From assembly GCA_025667525.1 (NCBI GenBank), contig CM046878.1, forward strand, positions 400,079,275-400,143,274: a stretch of DNA of 64,000 bases, given 5' to 3'. Below the pieces are notes generated by a model. The model worked only from the letters and a program-made list of their open reading frames with translations, ran no database searches and had not been told where the DNA came from. Below, piece after piece: positions 52,166 to 63,076 of the stretch. Within the stretch, counting starts at the first letter, position 1. Each line of letters opens with the position of its first letter. The position numbers and the translations under genes are program-made. The DNA comes from Glebionis coronaria. Its lineage: Eukaryota; Streptophyta; Magnoliopsida; Asterales; Asteraceae.

Positions 52166-52179
52166 TTTCACATGTGAAA
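52166..52179. repeat. Palindrome TTTCACATGTGAAA
   Basis: Exact copy (extended to TTTTCACATGTGAAAA) in the first intron of copy B, comparable to the copy at 47210 in copy A. Confidence 0.9.
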
Positions 52180-52590
52180 ATATTAATTTCATATAACAAA
52201 ACATCTTTATTACTTGAACAAACTATCTTTTAATAACTCAATTAATCATTAATTATTTATCTAAGTATGATTATGACATTTATCATTAAATATTTCAGCT
52301 ACATAACTACAATTAATTATTTAAAATCATTTAAAATCATTACAATTCAACTACAGTATACTACATCTGTTTAAACATATATTAAAAAATTCATATACAA
52401 TACTGCATTTAAAGAGATAATATGCTGTTTAATTTATAAACTAACAAAAAAAATAAAATAAAAATTAAATCCATAATATTAGAACCAAATTAATTATAAA
52501 TTAAAATAAATCTAAAAGAATTAAACAACAAAATTTAAATCAATCTTACTTCCACTCCGTCTTAATTTGTGATTATCTTCTTCTTCCATC

Positions 52591-53639
52591 TGAAATGTTC
52601 AATTAGAAATCTTCAAATTGGGGATTAGAAATCTTCAGTTGATATAATAAGATGGTATAATATTAATGGCATTGATAACATGAAATGTTTTTTAGTGAAG
52701 GTAATGTTCAGTGTTTAGATCATTTTGTTTTGACTTTTTGCTTATACTATTGAATGATTTATGTTTTTTTTACTAAAGTGATGTTAGGTGAGTAACTTTT
52801 TGGTTGTACAAAATATTTATATCTATCACTTAATTTTTTTTATCATTTTGTTTTAAAAAAATATTTTAAATAACATGAAAATCAATTTATTTGACATGTC
52901 AAAGTGTCAATCACATTATTAAAATTAATGTTGTAAATGAGCTGAGATTTTATCAAGCTATTTAGGCTCGATATCAAGCTCCACTCATTTTGAGCTGAGG
53001 TTTTATCGATCTCAATGCCAAGCTCAAACCCAAATCATATAATGTTTTGATCTTCAGCTTTTGATAGCTCAGCCTAAATAAATTATCTAACGTTGATTAA
53101 GTGAACAATTTTAAGGTTAATAAATTTTTTTATATATAAGTAAATCAACGTTTTTATTTAAATATTAACTTTATTCAAAAAAATATTAAATAATTTATTG
53201 ATAATCGTTATCATAGTTTTCTAAAATCATAGAATATTAAATAATTTATTGATAGTTGTTATTAGAATTTATTAAAAACATAGAATATTAAATCAGTTAT
53301 TGATAGTCGTTTCATATATAAAATTTTAATCTTTTCAAGCTAATCGGCAGCTTTGCTCGACTAATTAACAGTTAAATTTCGACAAGGTATCGAGTTCACC
53401 CATAATAAAAATTACCTCATTTTGGATGCCAACCAGATTATTTCAATTATATAAAATTTAGATATTTTCACATGTGAAAGTTTCATTCATTTATTCCCTG
53501 GTTTAACCACAACAAGCACAATCTGATAGCACATATTAAAATCTACAGAGAAAATAAGTTTTCCGACACAAAATAAGATTTTATTACATAATTGGTCATT
53601 ATGGTGAGAACTTCATGTAATCTTCATGCTAGCTTGTAG
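52591..53639. other. Spacer with GAGCT/AGCTC-type degenerate repeat
   Basis: Around 52930-53060 and 53335-53400 the sequence has repeated words like GAGCTGAGATTTTATCAAGCT and GCTCGACTAATTAACAG, and around 53150-53310 a tripled phrase of the type ATAGAATATTAAATAATTTATTGATAG. It looks like an old non-coding element. No gene. One palindrome copy at 53466-53479. Confidence 0.5.
53466..53479. repeat. Palindrome TTTCACATGTGAAA
   Basis: Exact copy, downstream (minus sense) of Ulp1-family copy C. Confidence 0.9.
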
Positions 53640-55033
53640 TTTAATATATAAAATCTATGTTTCCTTCATCTGAGCACGCGTCTTTATAGTTTTTTTTGTC
53701 CGCCCAGTGTTCACATTTTTTGATGTAGTTGATGTAGCATGTTTGGAACTCGAATTCTGCATCTTTTTTGAAACTTGAATGTCAGATTTAGATGCATCTT
53801 CTCAATTTTTCCTCGCACTTCTCTTTAACCTTCTAACTGGAACAGGCTCCTTAAGAATATCTTTATTTTTATTTTTTTCATCATTATTTTCTGCATCATC
53901 ATTTTCTGCATCATCATTTGGTTTTCTAAATTGTTAGATACTCCATATGTTTTAATTGTATTGATTTATAATTTCAATCAAATATATATAAAATAATTTT
54001 GAGAATTTCTCTTACCTTTTTCTGTTGAATATGCAGTTGTATTATTTTTTGCAATTGTAGAACTTGATGCATCCTTTGACTTTTTTTGCAGAATTCTGAA
54101 TCTGATTAGCTTCATTATTAGATTCATTATAATCATAATTCACATCGTCATCGGCATGATCATAATCATCATTCACATTCTTGTCATTACCATCTTTTTC
54201 AATGTGTGAAACAAAAGCATCTTGACTCATTTGTAAATTCCTTGCACTCCTTCTAAGATTTTTACCAAGAACATGCTTCTTATTAGCCTCATTAGTTACT
54301 TGTTCTTCATTATCTGTAATATTATTTTTATTTTTAGATTATGATGTTTAAAACATTATATCATAAGCATTATATTAGAAGTAGTCATAGAATGAGATGT
54401 TTTAAAAGTATCAACAGTTGTGTAACCTTCATTCACTGCATTAGAAGCATTCACTGCATTACCATCGTTCACAGAACCATCATTCTTCTTAGCATTACGC
54501 CTTCTCTTATACACAACTTTACTTTTTTCTATTTTTTTTTCTCTACCTCGCTTCTTGGCATTCTCATCCGCACATCCATTTTTATTTTGAAATTCTGAAT
54601 CAATGTCTGAAATCATATAAAATTTATTATATTAAAAATAATATATAATTAAAATAGTTTTATTGTGTCATGATTTCTAACCTGTGTCTTTTGGAGATTC
54701 ATGACAAACATTATCAGCATCATTTCCTTCAAAATTTGTTACATTCAAATTAATGGAATGTTCTGCATCCCCAGCTTTTGTTTGATGAAACATACCATTA
54801 AAAATTTCTTCAAACTCCTTTAGCTTGTTATCATCAGGAAACATTGAGATTGACTTAGTTATCAATTCCTTCAACTTCTTCTTTTCATCATCTAGAATGA
54901 ATAGCCTTGCTCCTATGTTGTCTTTCATATACTGCAGCTATTAAAAAAAACAAAAAAAATTAGAATTTAAATTCATAAATATCAAATGAATAAATAATTT
55001 TAATATAGTTTCATTATTTTAAAACAAGAGACT

Positions 55034-55049
55034 AACATCTTTATCATAT
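55034..55049. repeat. LINE target-site duplication, left
   Basis: AACATCTTTATCATAT, repeated exactly at 60785-60800 after the A-rich tail. Confidence 0.92.
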
Positions 55050-55564
55050 ACATACTACGACAACACAATAAACCCTTATCAATGGCGGCCGCTATTCTTT
55101 GATCAAGATCTACTACCCTTTTGGTAATTCATATGTGTAGGGGCCTGTAGTCTTATGGTTGATCTTTGTGATTGATCTAAAGAACGAGTTTTCTTACATG
55201 TTACGAATCCACAAAGTCATAGGGATCTCGATCCATTTTCTCAGTATACTCTCGACGCAAATTCTTTAGATCCATCATTGATTAATGATCATGTATTGTG
55301 ATTCACCATTCTTCTTTCTATTCTCGCTGCTGTTAATTTGTGAGGGATTTAGGCTTGTGAGTGCTTCACTCCCCCGAATGTTCCCATGATCAATTAATTA
55401 CCGGAGCTTGGAAATGATCTATGGTCGTTATCTATTTACAGGTTTATTAATTGTTTGATTTGTTCTTTAGATTTGTTTTTAGTAGTATTTGAGTTTTCTC
55501 ATCCGCCATTTTTGGTTTTTTTCTGATCTCCCTTCAATCCAAATTTTATTCTTCACTTTTCATC

Positions 55565-57109
55565 ATGGTTAATTACAGTAGCAATTTTGATTCTACTCGG
55601 GCGATTTCTAAATCAGTGTTCGTTACTAACTTTCCCTTTGGAACTACGGCGAAGGATCTATGGAATTTATGTCAAGGTTATGGAACGGTAATTGATGTTT
55701 TTATCCCTAACAGATTATCGAAAGCAGGGAAACGCTTTGCTTTTGTTCGATTTATTAGGGTTACTGATATGGAGAGGTTGGTTGGAAATATCCGCACTTT
55801 GTGGATTGGCCGAATGCATCTACATGCCAATGTTGTTCGGTATGAACGTTGGTCCACCCCAACTACTAAGATTTTTTTACCTCCCAAACCTGTTGGTGTT
55901 TCTTTTGCATCGACTTTGAAAGTTACCTCAGGTGCGCAGGTTTCTCCTTCCCCTACAGCATCTTTGGTTTTGGATGATTCATGTTTGATAGATAGAGACC
56001 TTGAGTATTTTGTTATGGGCGAGGTTAAACAATTCTCGTCCATTAATAACTTGCACGTTATGTTGGCTAATGAAGGTTTTTTTAACGTTAAGCTAGCGTT
56101 CTTGGGTGGGTTGTGGGTTATGATTGAACTCGAATCTGCTAGCACTAAGGCGAAATTTATGCAACACGTTGGGGTAGCTTCTTGGTTCAGTCGTTTAAGT
56201 AATGTTCAAGCTGATTTTGTTCCCAAAGAGAGGATAGTCTGGGTGGACATTGAAGGTGTTCCTCCTTATGCTTGGACTCATGCCACGTTCAACAAAATTG
56301 GGGCTAAATGGGGAGAGGTAATGAATCTCGAGGAATGCAAGGATGATATGTTTGCTCGTAAGCGTATTTGTGTCAAGACGAATCTAGAAGACAATATATT
56401 GGAAAAGTTCAAGATTATTGTTCGGGGTAAGATATTTGTGATTAGGGCTAAAGAATTATTTATGTGGTCTCCTGTTTTCAAAGAGGTAAAAGATATGGAG
56501 TACTTTACGGATAAGGAATCAGTAGAAGGGGATAGAGGGATGAATAAATCTGGTAGTAATCACGAGAACTTGGATGATGGGAGTGATAACGAGGCAGTTT
56601 CTAATACCTTTTTTGGGGATTCAAGTGAAGATCAAATTCATGACCAGGCTAAGACAAATCATTCTAGAGATAATGATCTAGATCATATGGATAATGTTAA
56701 TGTTTCTGCTAATAAGGAGGGATCTTATGACCCGTTTAATGTGTACGAATTAATTCAGAAAAAGAATGCAGATGGTGCTAAATCAGATTCTAGTTTACCC
56801 AATCCTCCTGGGTATACTCCACCTGTTGACAAGGCAGTCGAGGTTCCTCAGGTTCACCAACAGGATCATGTTCATTCTCAAAGTACTTTACGAGGTTCTC
56901 GTGTGGTAGAAGAATCGCAGGAAGTTAATGAGTTCTCATCTCCTAATATATGTGATAGTAGACAAAGAAACAAGACGGGTGGTTCTATACTGGATCTTTT
57001 GGATGATTTAATTAAGGTTGGTAGTACTATGGGCTACTCTTTGGATGGCTGTGCTAAAGATTTGGAGAATATCATCAATTTAAAAGGAGAACTTGCTGTT
57101 CCCTTATGA
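55565..57109 (+). CDS. LINE ORF1, RNA-binding protein with RRM
   Basis: A 514-codon open frame without breaks. Residues about 17-95 form an RRM with RNP2-like SVFVTNFP and RNP1-like KRFAFVRF. Residues about 150-275 resemble the DUF4283 region of plant LINE proteins (FSSINNLHVMLANEGF, WVDIEGVPPYAWTHATFNKI, RKRICVKTN). The rest is acidic and low-complexity. No CCHC knuckle was seen. ORF1 proteins coat the LINE RNA. The ATG at 55565 is the first after the leader and gives the complete RRM. The last four bases overlap the first of ORF2. Confidence 0.88.
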   Translation: MVNYSSNFDSTRAISKSVFVTNFPFGTTAKDLWNLCQGYGTVIDVFIPNRLSKAGKRFAFVRFIRVTDMERLVGNIRTLWIGRMHLHANVVRYERWSTPTTKIFLPPKPVGVSFASTLKVTSGAQVSPSPTASLVLDDSCLIDRDLEYFVMGEVKQFSSINNLHVMLANEGFFNVKLAFLGGLWVMIELESASTKAKFMQHVGVASWFSRLSNVQADFVPKERIVWVDIEGVPPYAWTHATFNKIGAKWGEVMNLEECKDDMFARKRICVKTNLEDNILEKFKIIVRGKIFVIRAKELFMWSPVFKEVKDMEYFTDKESVEGDRGMNKSGSNHENLDDGSDNEAVSNTFFGDSSEDQIHDQAKTNHSRDNDLDHMDNVNVSANKEGSYDPFNVYELIQKKNADGAKSDSSLPNPPGYTPPVDKAVEVPQVHQQDHVHSQSTLRGSRVVEESQEVNEFSSPNICDSRQRNKTGGSILDLLDDLIKVGSTMGYSLDGCAKDLENIINLKGELAVPL

Positions 57110-60100
57110 ATTGTCTTTCCTTGAATGTACAAGGTCTAGGATCCAAGACCAAAAAATCGTGGATCAGGGAGTTGAATTCTAAGTATAAGGTGAGTTTCTT
57201 ATCTATTCAAGAAACTAAATTGGAGAGTGTCTCTACGATGGATGTTAAATCTCTTTGGGGTAACTTCTGTTTTGATTTTATTTTTAGTGAAGCTTTAGGG
57301 TATTCCGGGGGTATCCTTTGTGTTTGGGATACTTGTCTGTTTCATAAAGATCATCACATTATTTCGGACAATTTTGCTGCTGTTTTTGGTACTTGGATTC
57401 CGACTAAGTCTAAGTTGGTCGTAATTTCTATTTATGCACCTCAATCAAATTCTGCCAAACAGGTTTTATGGAACTTTGTATCGGACTCCATTAATAGGTG
57501 GGAAGGGGAAAGTATTGTCATGGGGGATTTTAATGAGGTTAGAACAGCGGAAGAACGTATGGGCTCTGTGTTTAATGAACGGGGTGCAAGAGATTTTAAT
57601 AATATTATATCATCATCGGGGTTGGTTGATGTTCAGCTTGAGGGCTATTCTTTCACTTGGTCTCATCCGTCGACATCCAAGATGAGTAAGCTTGATCGGT
57701 TTCTTGTTTCGGAAGGTTTGTTAACCTTATTCCCCCATATTTCAGCTATTTGCCTTGACAAACACTTATCAGACCACCAGCCTATCTTACTTAGAGAAGT
57801 CGTCACTGATTATGGTTCCACTTCTTTTCGCTTTTATCATTCATGGCTTAGCTTTAAAGGGTTTGAACAAATGGTTATCGATAATTGGACTCATACTGTG
57901 CTTGATGATAGTAATGGTATGATTCGTTTCAAGAAGAAACTTCAGATTTTGAAGAAGGAGATTCGGGTCTGGGTCTATAATTACAAGAAAGAGCAGTCTC
58001 GCAATATTACCGATTATAAAAAAAGATTGCATGATATTGATGTTCTTCTTGATCAAGGGAGAGCTAACGAAAATCTTCTTCTTACTAGGAAAGATTTGGT
58101 GAAACGAATTCAGGAAATCCATTTTTCTGAAGCTCAGGATTCTGCCCAAAAAGCTAAAATTCAATGGGCCATAGAGGGGGATGAAAATTCCAAATTCTAT
58201 CACGGAATTATTAATAGGAAACGTGCACACTTGTCGATTAAAGGAGTTATGGTTTATGGTGATTGGTTGGATGATCCTGTTCGGGTTAAAGATGAGTTTC
58301 GCTCCCACTTTGTAAAGAGATTCCAAGATCCAGGGACCACTCGTAGTCGTTTAAATATTCAGTTTCCCCGCCGTCTGTCTACTGATCAAGCTGCAGATCT
58401 GGAAGTCGCTGTTTCTCATGTGGAAATTCGTAAGGCTGTGTGGGCCTGTGGGGAAAATAAATCCCCGGGTCCAGATGGGTTTACGTTTGAATTCTTTCGT
58501 AAATTTTGGAGTACCATTGGGCCTGATTTTTGTGTTGCAGTTGACTGGTTCTTTCAACATAGCTCTTTTGCTAAGGGATGTAACTCTTCCTTCATTGCTC
58601 TTATCCCGAAAGGCCAAGATGTCAAGTTTGTCAGTGATTATCGTCCGATCAGTTTGATTGGTAGCCTGTATAAAGTGGTTACTAAAATTCTCGCATCTAG
58701 ATTATCGGATGTGATATCAGATCTTGTTTCTGATGTTCAAACTGCTTTTCTACCCAACCGACAGATTCTAGACGGTCCTTTCATTGTCAATGAAGTTCTT
58801 TCTTGGTGTAAGTTTAAAAAACAGTAGGCTATGGTTTTTAAGGTTGATTTCGCCAAAGCATATGATTCAGTTAGGTGGGATTTCCTTGATGATGTTCTCG
58901 GTTCCTTCGGTTTTGGTACTAAGTGGCGCGAGTGGATTTACGGCAGTTTATCTTTAGGTGTGGCTTCTATATTGATTAATGGTAGCCCGACTTCTGATTT
59001 TCAACTTCATTGTGGTCTTAAGCAAGGAGATCCGTTGGCGCCTTATCTTTTCATTCTCATCATGGAATCTCTACATTTATCTTTTTCTAGAGTTAATGAA
59101 GCGAATCTCTTTAATGGTATTAAGATCGGATCATCGCTCCAGTTATCTCACTTGTTTTATGCAGATGACGCGATTTTCATTGGAGAATGGTCTAATAATA
59201 ATATCAAGCATATTATGCATGTTCTTTTTTGGTTTTCTCTTGCTTCTGGGTTGAAGATTAACCTTAAAAAAAGTCACCTCTTAGGTTTGGGTGTTTCATG
59301 TGAGACTGTGGCAGCAGCGGCTGTCTCTATTGGGTGTGTTGTCATGAAGACTCCGTTTAAATATTTGGGGGTTAAGGTTGGAGGGAATATGTCTTTGGTT
59401 AACTCTTGGGATGAGGTTATAAGTAAACTTAAAGCTAGACTGTCCAAATGGAAGTGCAATATGTTGTCTATCGGAGGAAGACTCACTCTCTTAAAGTCGG
59501 TCTTAGGTTCTACTCCTATCTACACTTTGTCTTTATACAAGGCCCCCAAATCAGTTCTAAACGTTATGGAATCTATTAGGAGGAACTTTTTCTATGGATC
59601 TAATGGAGTGGATACGAAGATTACATGGGTGAAATGGTCCAAAGTGCTTGCGGCTAAAAAACATGGTGGTCTTGGGGTTTCTAGTTTTTTGCACTAAATA
59701 GGGCCCTCTTATTTAAATGGGTTTGGAGATTCATTTCTCATGATTGCTCGTTATGGTCCCGTGTGATTCATGCTATGCATGGCTCCGATTTGATTCAAGG
59801 TTCACCTCGTTTCTCTTCTGTATGGGGTAAAATTATTAAGGAAGTTCAGGGGTTAAAATCTCAGGGGATAGATCTGCGTTCTTTCTGTCAGATTCAAGTG
59901 GGTAATGGTCTTCAAACAAGATTTTGGAAAGATCATTGGATTGGTGACTCTCAACTTTGTCAATTATTTCCGTGAGTGTTTTCTTTGAAAACAAATGAGG
60001 ATATTTCGGTTTCAAATAAGCTCCTTGGTTCGATTGCTGATTCTTTTCGTCGGCCTGCTAGAGGAGGAATTGAATTCCAGCAACTTTCCCAGCTCCAGGA

Positions 60101-60734
60101 TTTAGTTGGGGCGTATGTCCTTTCCTCTTCGACTGACAGATGGGTTTGTAGTTTAAGTGGAGATGGGGATTTTCATGTTAAGTATATTCGTAGAGTTCTG
60201 GACGAGTTCTTTCTCCCTAATAACAGTTCAGCAACTCGTTGGGTTAAATTCGTTCCGATCAAGATAAACGTGTTCGGTTGGAGGGTCTCCTTGGATCGAA
60301 TTCCTACGCGTATGAATCTTTCTCGTAGAGGTATTCATGTGGTTGAGTTGTCTTGTCCTATTTGTCAAAATTATATTGAAGATCTTTCCCATCTTCTGTT
60401 CTCATGTGTATTGGCTGGTGATGTCCACCAGTTGATATGTCGATGGTGGAATTTGGATAGTTCTCCATTAAGCTCGTATGATGATTGGTTGTCGTGGTTC
60501 AAAGACATTCGCCTTTGCACTGTTCTTAAAACCATGTTGGAAGGTGTTTTCTATACTTTTTGGTGGATCATATGGAAGTTTCGGAACAATATTCTCTTTG
60601 TGGGTCGACCGCTTCGGAAAGACACTATTTTTGATGATATTGTCTTGTATTCGTACCTATGGAGTCATGCTAGATGTAATAGGGCGTTTAGTTGGGATAG
60701 TTGGTTACAACACCCATATTTACTTTCTTTGTAA
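57106..60734 (+). pseudogene. LINE ORF2, endonuclease/reverse transcriptase, three breaks
   Basis: The APE-type endonuclease has LSIQETKLE (about residue 33), MGDFNEVRTAEERMG, SKLDRFLVS and LSDHQPILL. The RT has KSPGPDGFTFEFF, DYRPISLIGSLYKVVTKILA, QTAFLPNRQILDGPF, VDFAKAYDSVRWDFL, LKQGDPLAPYLF and the catalytic YADD (about 59158). A C-terminal zinc-binding region reads RIPTRMNLSRRGIHV and CPICQNYIEDLSHLLFSC. It nicks target DNA and primes cDNA synthesis there. Breaks: TAG at 58825-58827, a one-base loss in a T run near 59680-59690, and TGA at 59973-59975. Pieces stay open between them (57106-58827, 58831-59697, 59763-59975, 59976-60734). Confidence 0.93.
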
Positions 60735-60784
60735 TTTTCTAGCTCCTTGCTAGTTTTCTAATATAAGTTACCGTTCAAAAAAAA

Positions 60785-60800
60785 AACATCTTTATCATAT
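60785..60800. repeat. LINE target-site duplication, right
   Basis: Exact copy of AACATCTTTATCATAT. Confidence 0.92.
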
Positions 60801-61858
60801 TGTTGTTCTTTGAATGATTGATCATCAATAGGAAGCAATGCAAGATTTCCAAATCCACCATTTTCCAACTCAAACTCCTCTCTGTCTTTTATAAGATCAG
60901 ATGTCAAGGTTGACACTGCAGGTTTTAACCGCACCACATATACTTCATCACATTTTGTGGAATGCAAGTATATAAGCTATCAAAGAAACATTTGATAAAT
61001 ATAATTAATCATATAATTCATCACTTTTTTTGCAATAACTAAATTGATTTATATAAACTTGATCATACCATGAGTAGGGTAACAAATCCACAATAATAAT
61101 TTTTTGGCTTCTTTGTTTCTTTCAGACATTTCCACACAAAAGTGCTCCAATCAAGTTTCTTTATGTCAGTATCTTCACTTATGAAATTTAGTATATCTAA
61201 GTTCGACCCTCCATCTTCTTTAGAGGCACACATAACGTTGAAAAATACAACTAGGAAATTCAGCTTAAATATGATTTCGAATTCATCAGATTTTTTTATC
61301 ATTTCAGATACTCTTTTTGATGTAACATTTGTTTTGAATTGATCTCCCCATCTTTTCTTGAGCTCATCATTCTGTACTGTATCAACAACATTTCCACCTA
61401 AAGGTATTCCTAGAACTTCTTTGACCAATACATGAGTTACTTTAATTGAACCATTTTTCAACCTAATTTCCATTGTAGATTGTTGAAATTCTGTATAATA
61501 TACTGAGATAATGTCGAAGAAATGTAATGGATATTCATATCGATGAGATACCCAAATCCCATACTAACTAAAGATTTTTTTTGAGAGTTACTTAAAAACC
61601 TTAGAGAATCATATAGCGGGTGTGGAGACGATCTTGTCCGTACAGACTTCATGTATAAAACTGCACAATTGTACAAACAATTAGTTTTTTCCGAAATTAT
61701 ATTTATTGAAATTGAAACTATATTTCAACTAATTGATTATTTAGAACCAAAGAAATTAACATAATATTAAACATTTTTTAATTTTGCTTATTATGATTGA
61801 AGCATTTATTTAAAAGTATCAAAAGAAATTCTCATTTTAAAGATAGTTAGTTGAATAT

Positions 61859-62229
61859 GGGGGTGTTTGTTTTAGCTTATATAGTGGGCTTATAATCTTA
61901 TTAGCTTATATAAGCTTATAAGCCAAAACCAAGTGTTTGGTTAAGCTTATATAAGTGGGCTTGTAAGCTTATATAAGTAGGTTTTGGTAAGCCAAAAATT
62001 TGTGGCTTATGTAGGCTTATATAAAAATATTTCATAAAAAGACTTTTATACCCTTATTTAATAACTACTATCCTTTTTATTTTTATGTATTTTTTTGTCA
62101 TTTTACCATATTAGTTATATAAGCTAAACCAAACACTTATCAAAGGCTTATAAGCTTATTATATAAAAGCCATAATTTGCTTATATAATATAAGCCTAAA
62201 CCCACTCATAAGCTTAACCAAACACCCTC
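61859..62229. mobile_element. 371 bp MITE with GTGTTTGG-type terminal inverted repeats
   Basis: The ends are GGGGGTGTTTGTTTTAGCTT and, on the minus strand, GAGGGTGTTTGGTTAAGCTT. TAT flanks both sides (61856-61858, 62230-62232), a possible 3-bp target duplication. The interior is a chain of AGCTTATATAAG/CTTATAAGC words and has no coding capacity. A 3-bp duplication would suggest PIF/Harbinger, but TAT is not the usual TAA/TTA, so the superfamily is left open. Confidence 0.7.
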
Positions 62230-62232
62230 TAT

Positions 62233-63062
62233 ACTTGCTTATATACTTAATTCCTTCTTATTTTACATGTGCAAATATAAAACTGTATTAATGAAATATT
62301 TTATTTACTAAAACTATTAATCTTATCAAAACATTTTAAACTTAATAACTCACTAAATCAGTATCTAATGGTCTAAAATTATTACTACATTTATCGATTA
62401 CACAGCAAAAAAATTAAATCTGTATTTACTTATATCAAATAATTTATACTCCTTATTCTAGAAATAGTTATACATAAATTATAATCTAACTATCTAATTA
62501 CAAAAAAAATTAAAAATATTTAATAAGTAACATATTTTTAAAGATATCTCAATTCAATAATCTATTAATAAATCTATGATTCAATTTCATCATTAATAAG
62601 GAACATAGATCATATTAGTTTGATTAATTCATACCTTTTTTATAACGTTTGTTGATTTTTGATCAGATATATCAGCTAGAAATGTGTTCCGATCTAGATT
62701 TCTTGTGTAACGTTTTCAGTGTGTGTATGGAAAGTGAATTAACTTTTTTTTTGGTAAATGTTTGTTTTTTATTGTGACGGAGATAATAGACCATATTTTT
62801 TGGGTTTATGTTATTTAAGTTCAAACTTTAGGCCCAAACTTTAATTACTGGATATTTCAAAATGACATTCAGACCCAATCTTGTCTTTTTAGTGAAACAA
62901 TTTTTCACTAATGGCCTAGTATACCTAGTTGTTATGGTTATTAATCTATCCATATTTTTCTAAATAAATATATAAATTGGTGATTAATCTAATTAACGAT
63001 TTCATAAAATAAAACAGAGAATGAAATAGTTAAAAACAATATCATTTTATTTTTGTAACAAT
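62233..63062. other. AT-rich spacer between copies C and C'
   Basis: Probably holds the promoter and first exon of copy C around 62600-62700, but no start exon could be supported. Confidence 0.4.
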
Positions 63063-63076
63063 TTTCACATGTGAAA
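63063..63076. repeat. Palindrome TTTCACATGTGAAA at a duplication border
   Basis: The last bases (GAAAC) coincide with the first bases of the segment shared with 53769 onward. Confidence 0.9.

Larger units (their letters stand above)
48654..52590 (-). pseudogene. Ulp1-protease family gene, copy B (N-terminus broken, catalytic end open)
   Basis: Same architecture as copy A. The start exon MEEEDNHKLRRSGSK (52590, GTAAGA donor) leads to a lysine-rich exon (52085-51900), the conserved domain (51880-51290: DLSLERKECLEKMGFESM, LGIPLGGISIDSLPARK, MKFLMLFANCMGMCE), YLTWTKFDERK (51190-51010), a helical exon and a shorter acidic linker (50810-50270). Next come an acidic exon (50090-49870) and the catalytic exons (49769-48654). 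The conserved domain is broken by a small deletion near 51715 and extra stops, and the linker has stops near 50705-50720. The rest, from about 50090 on, is open exon by exon. A truncated protease transcript from an internal start is conceivable. Confidence 0.75.
55050..60784 (+). mobile_element. L1-type LINE retrotransposon, full length but damaged
   Basis: 5.7 kb with a 515-bp 5' leader, ORF1 (RRM), ORF2 (endonuclease, RT, zinc-binding C-terminus), a short 3' UTR and an A tail (60777-60786), flanked by a perfect 16-bp target duplication. Full length is inferred because a long leader precedes ORF1. ORF2 has two in-frame stops and one frameshift, so this copy cannot move on its own. It inserted into an exon end of Ulp1-family copy C. 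Confidence 0.94.
53640..61676 (-). pseudogene. Ulp1-family gene, copy C (N-terminal half, split by a LINE)
   Basis: N-terminal exons lie above the LINE: 61676-61480 (SQKKSLVSMGFGYLIDM), 61473-61063 (VLGIPLGGNVV, LNFLVVFFNVMCASKE, LDWSTFVWKCLKE) and 60976-60790 (LHSTKCDEVYVVRLKPAV). Linker exons lie below it: 54928-54677 (KELITKSISMFPDDNKLKEF), 54616-54380 (KSKVVYKRRRNAKKNDG), 54240-54020 (RRSARNLQMSQDAFVSHIEK) and about 53900-53700 (VRRLKRSARKNEK). They run in the same order as in A and B. No catalytic Ulp1 exons were found below 53640, so the copy is truncated. A frameshift separates the first two N-terminal pieces, and the LINE sits at the end of the 60976-60790 exon. Confidence 0.7.

Noticed and set aside
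55678..56145. 155-codon minus-strand frame over LINE ORF1
   Set aside because: Antisense shadow of a clearly assigned RRM coding region.
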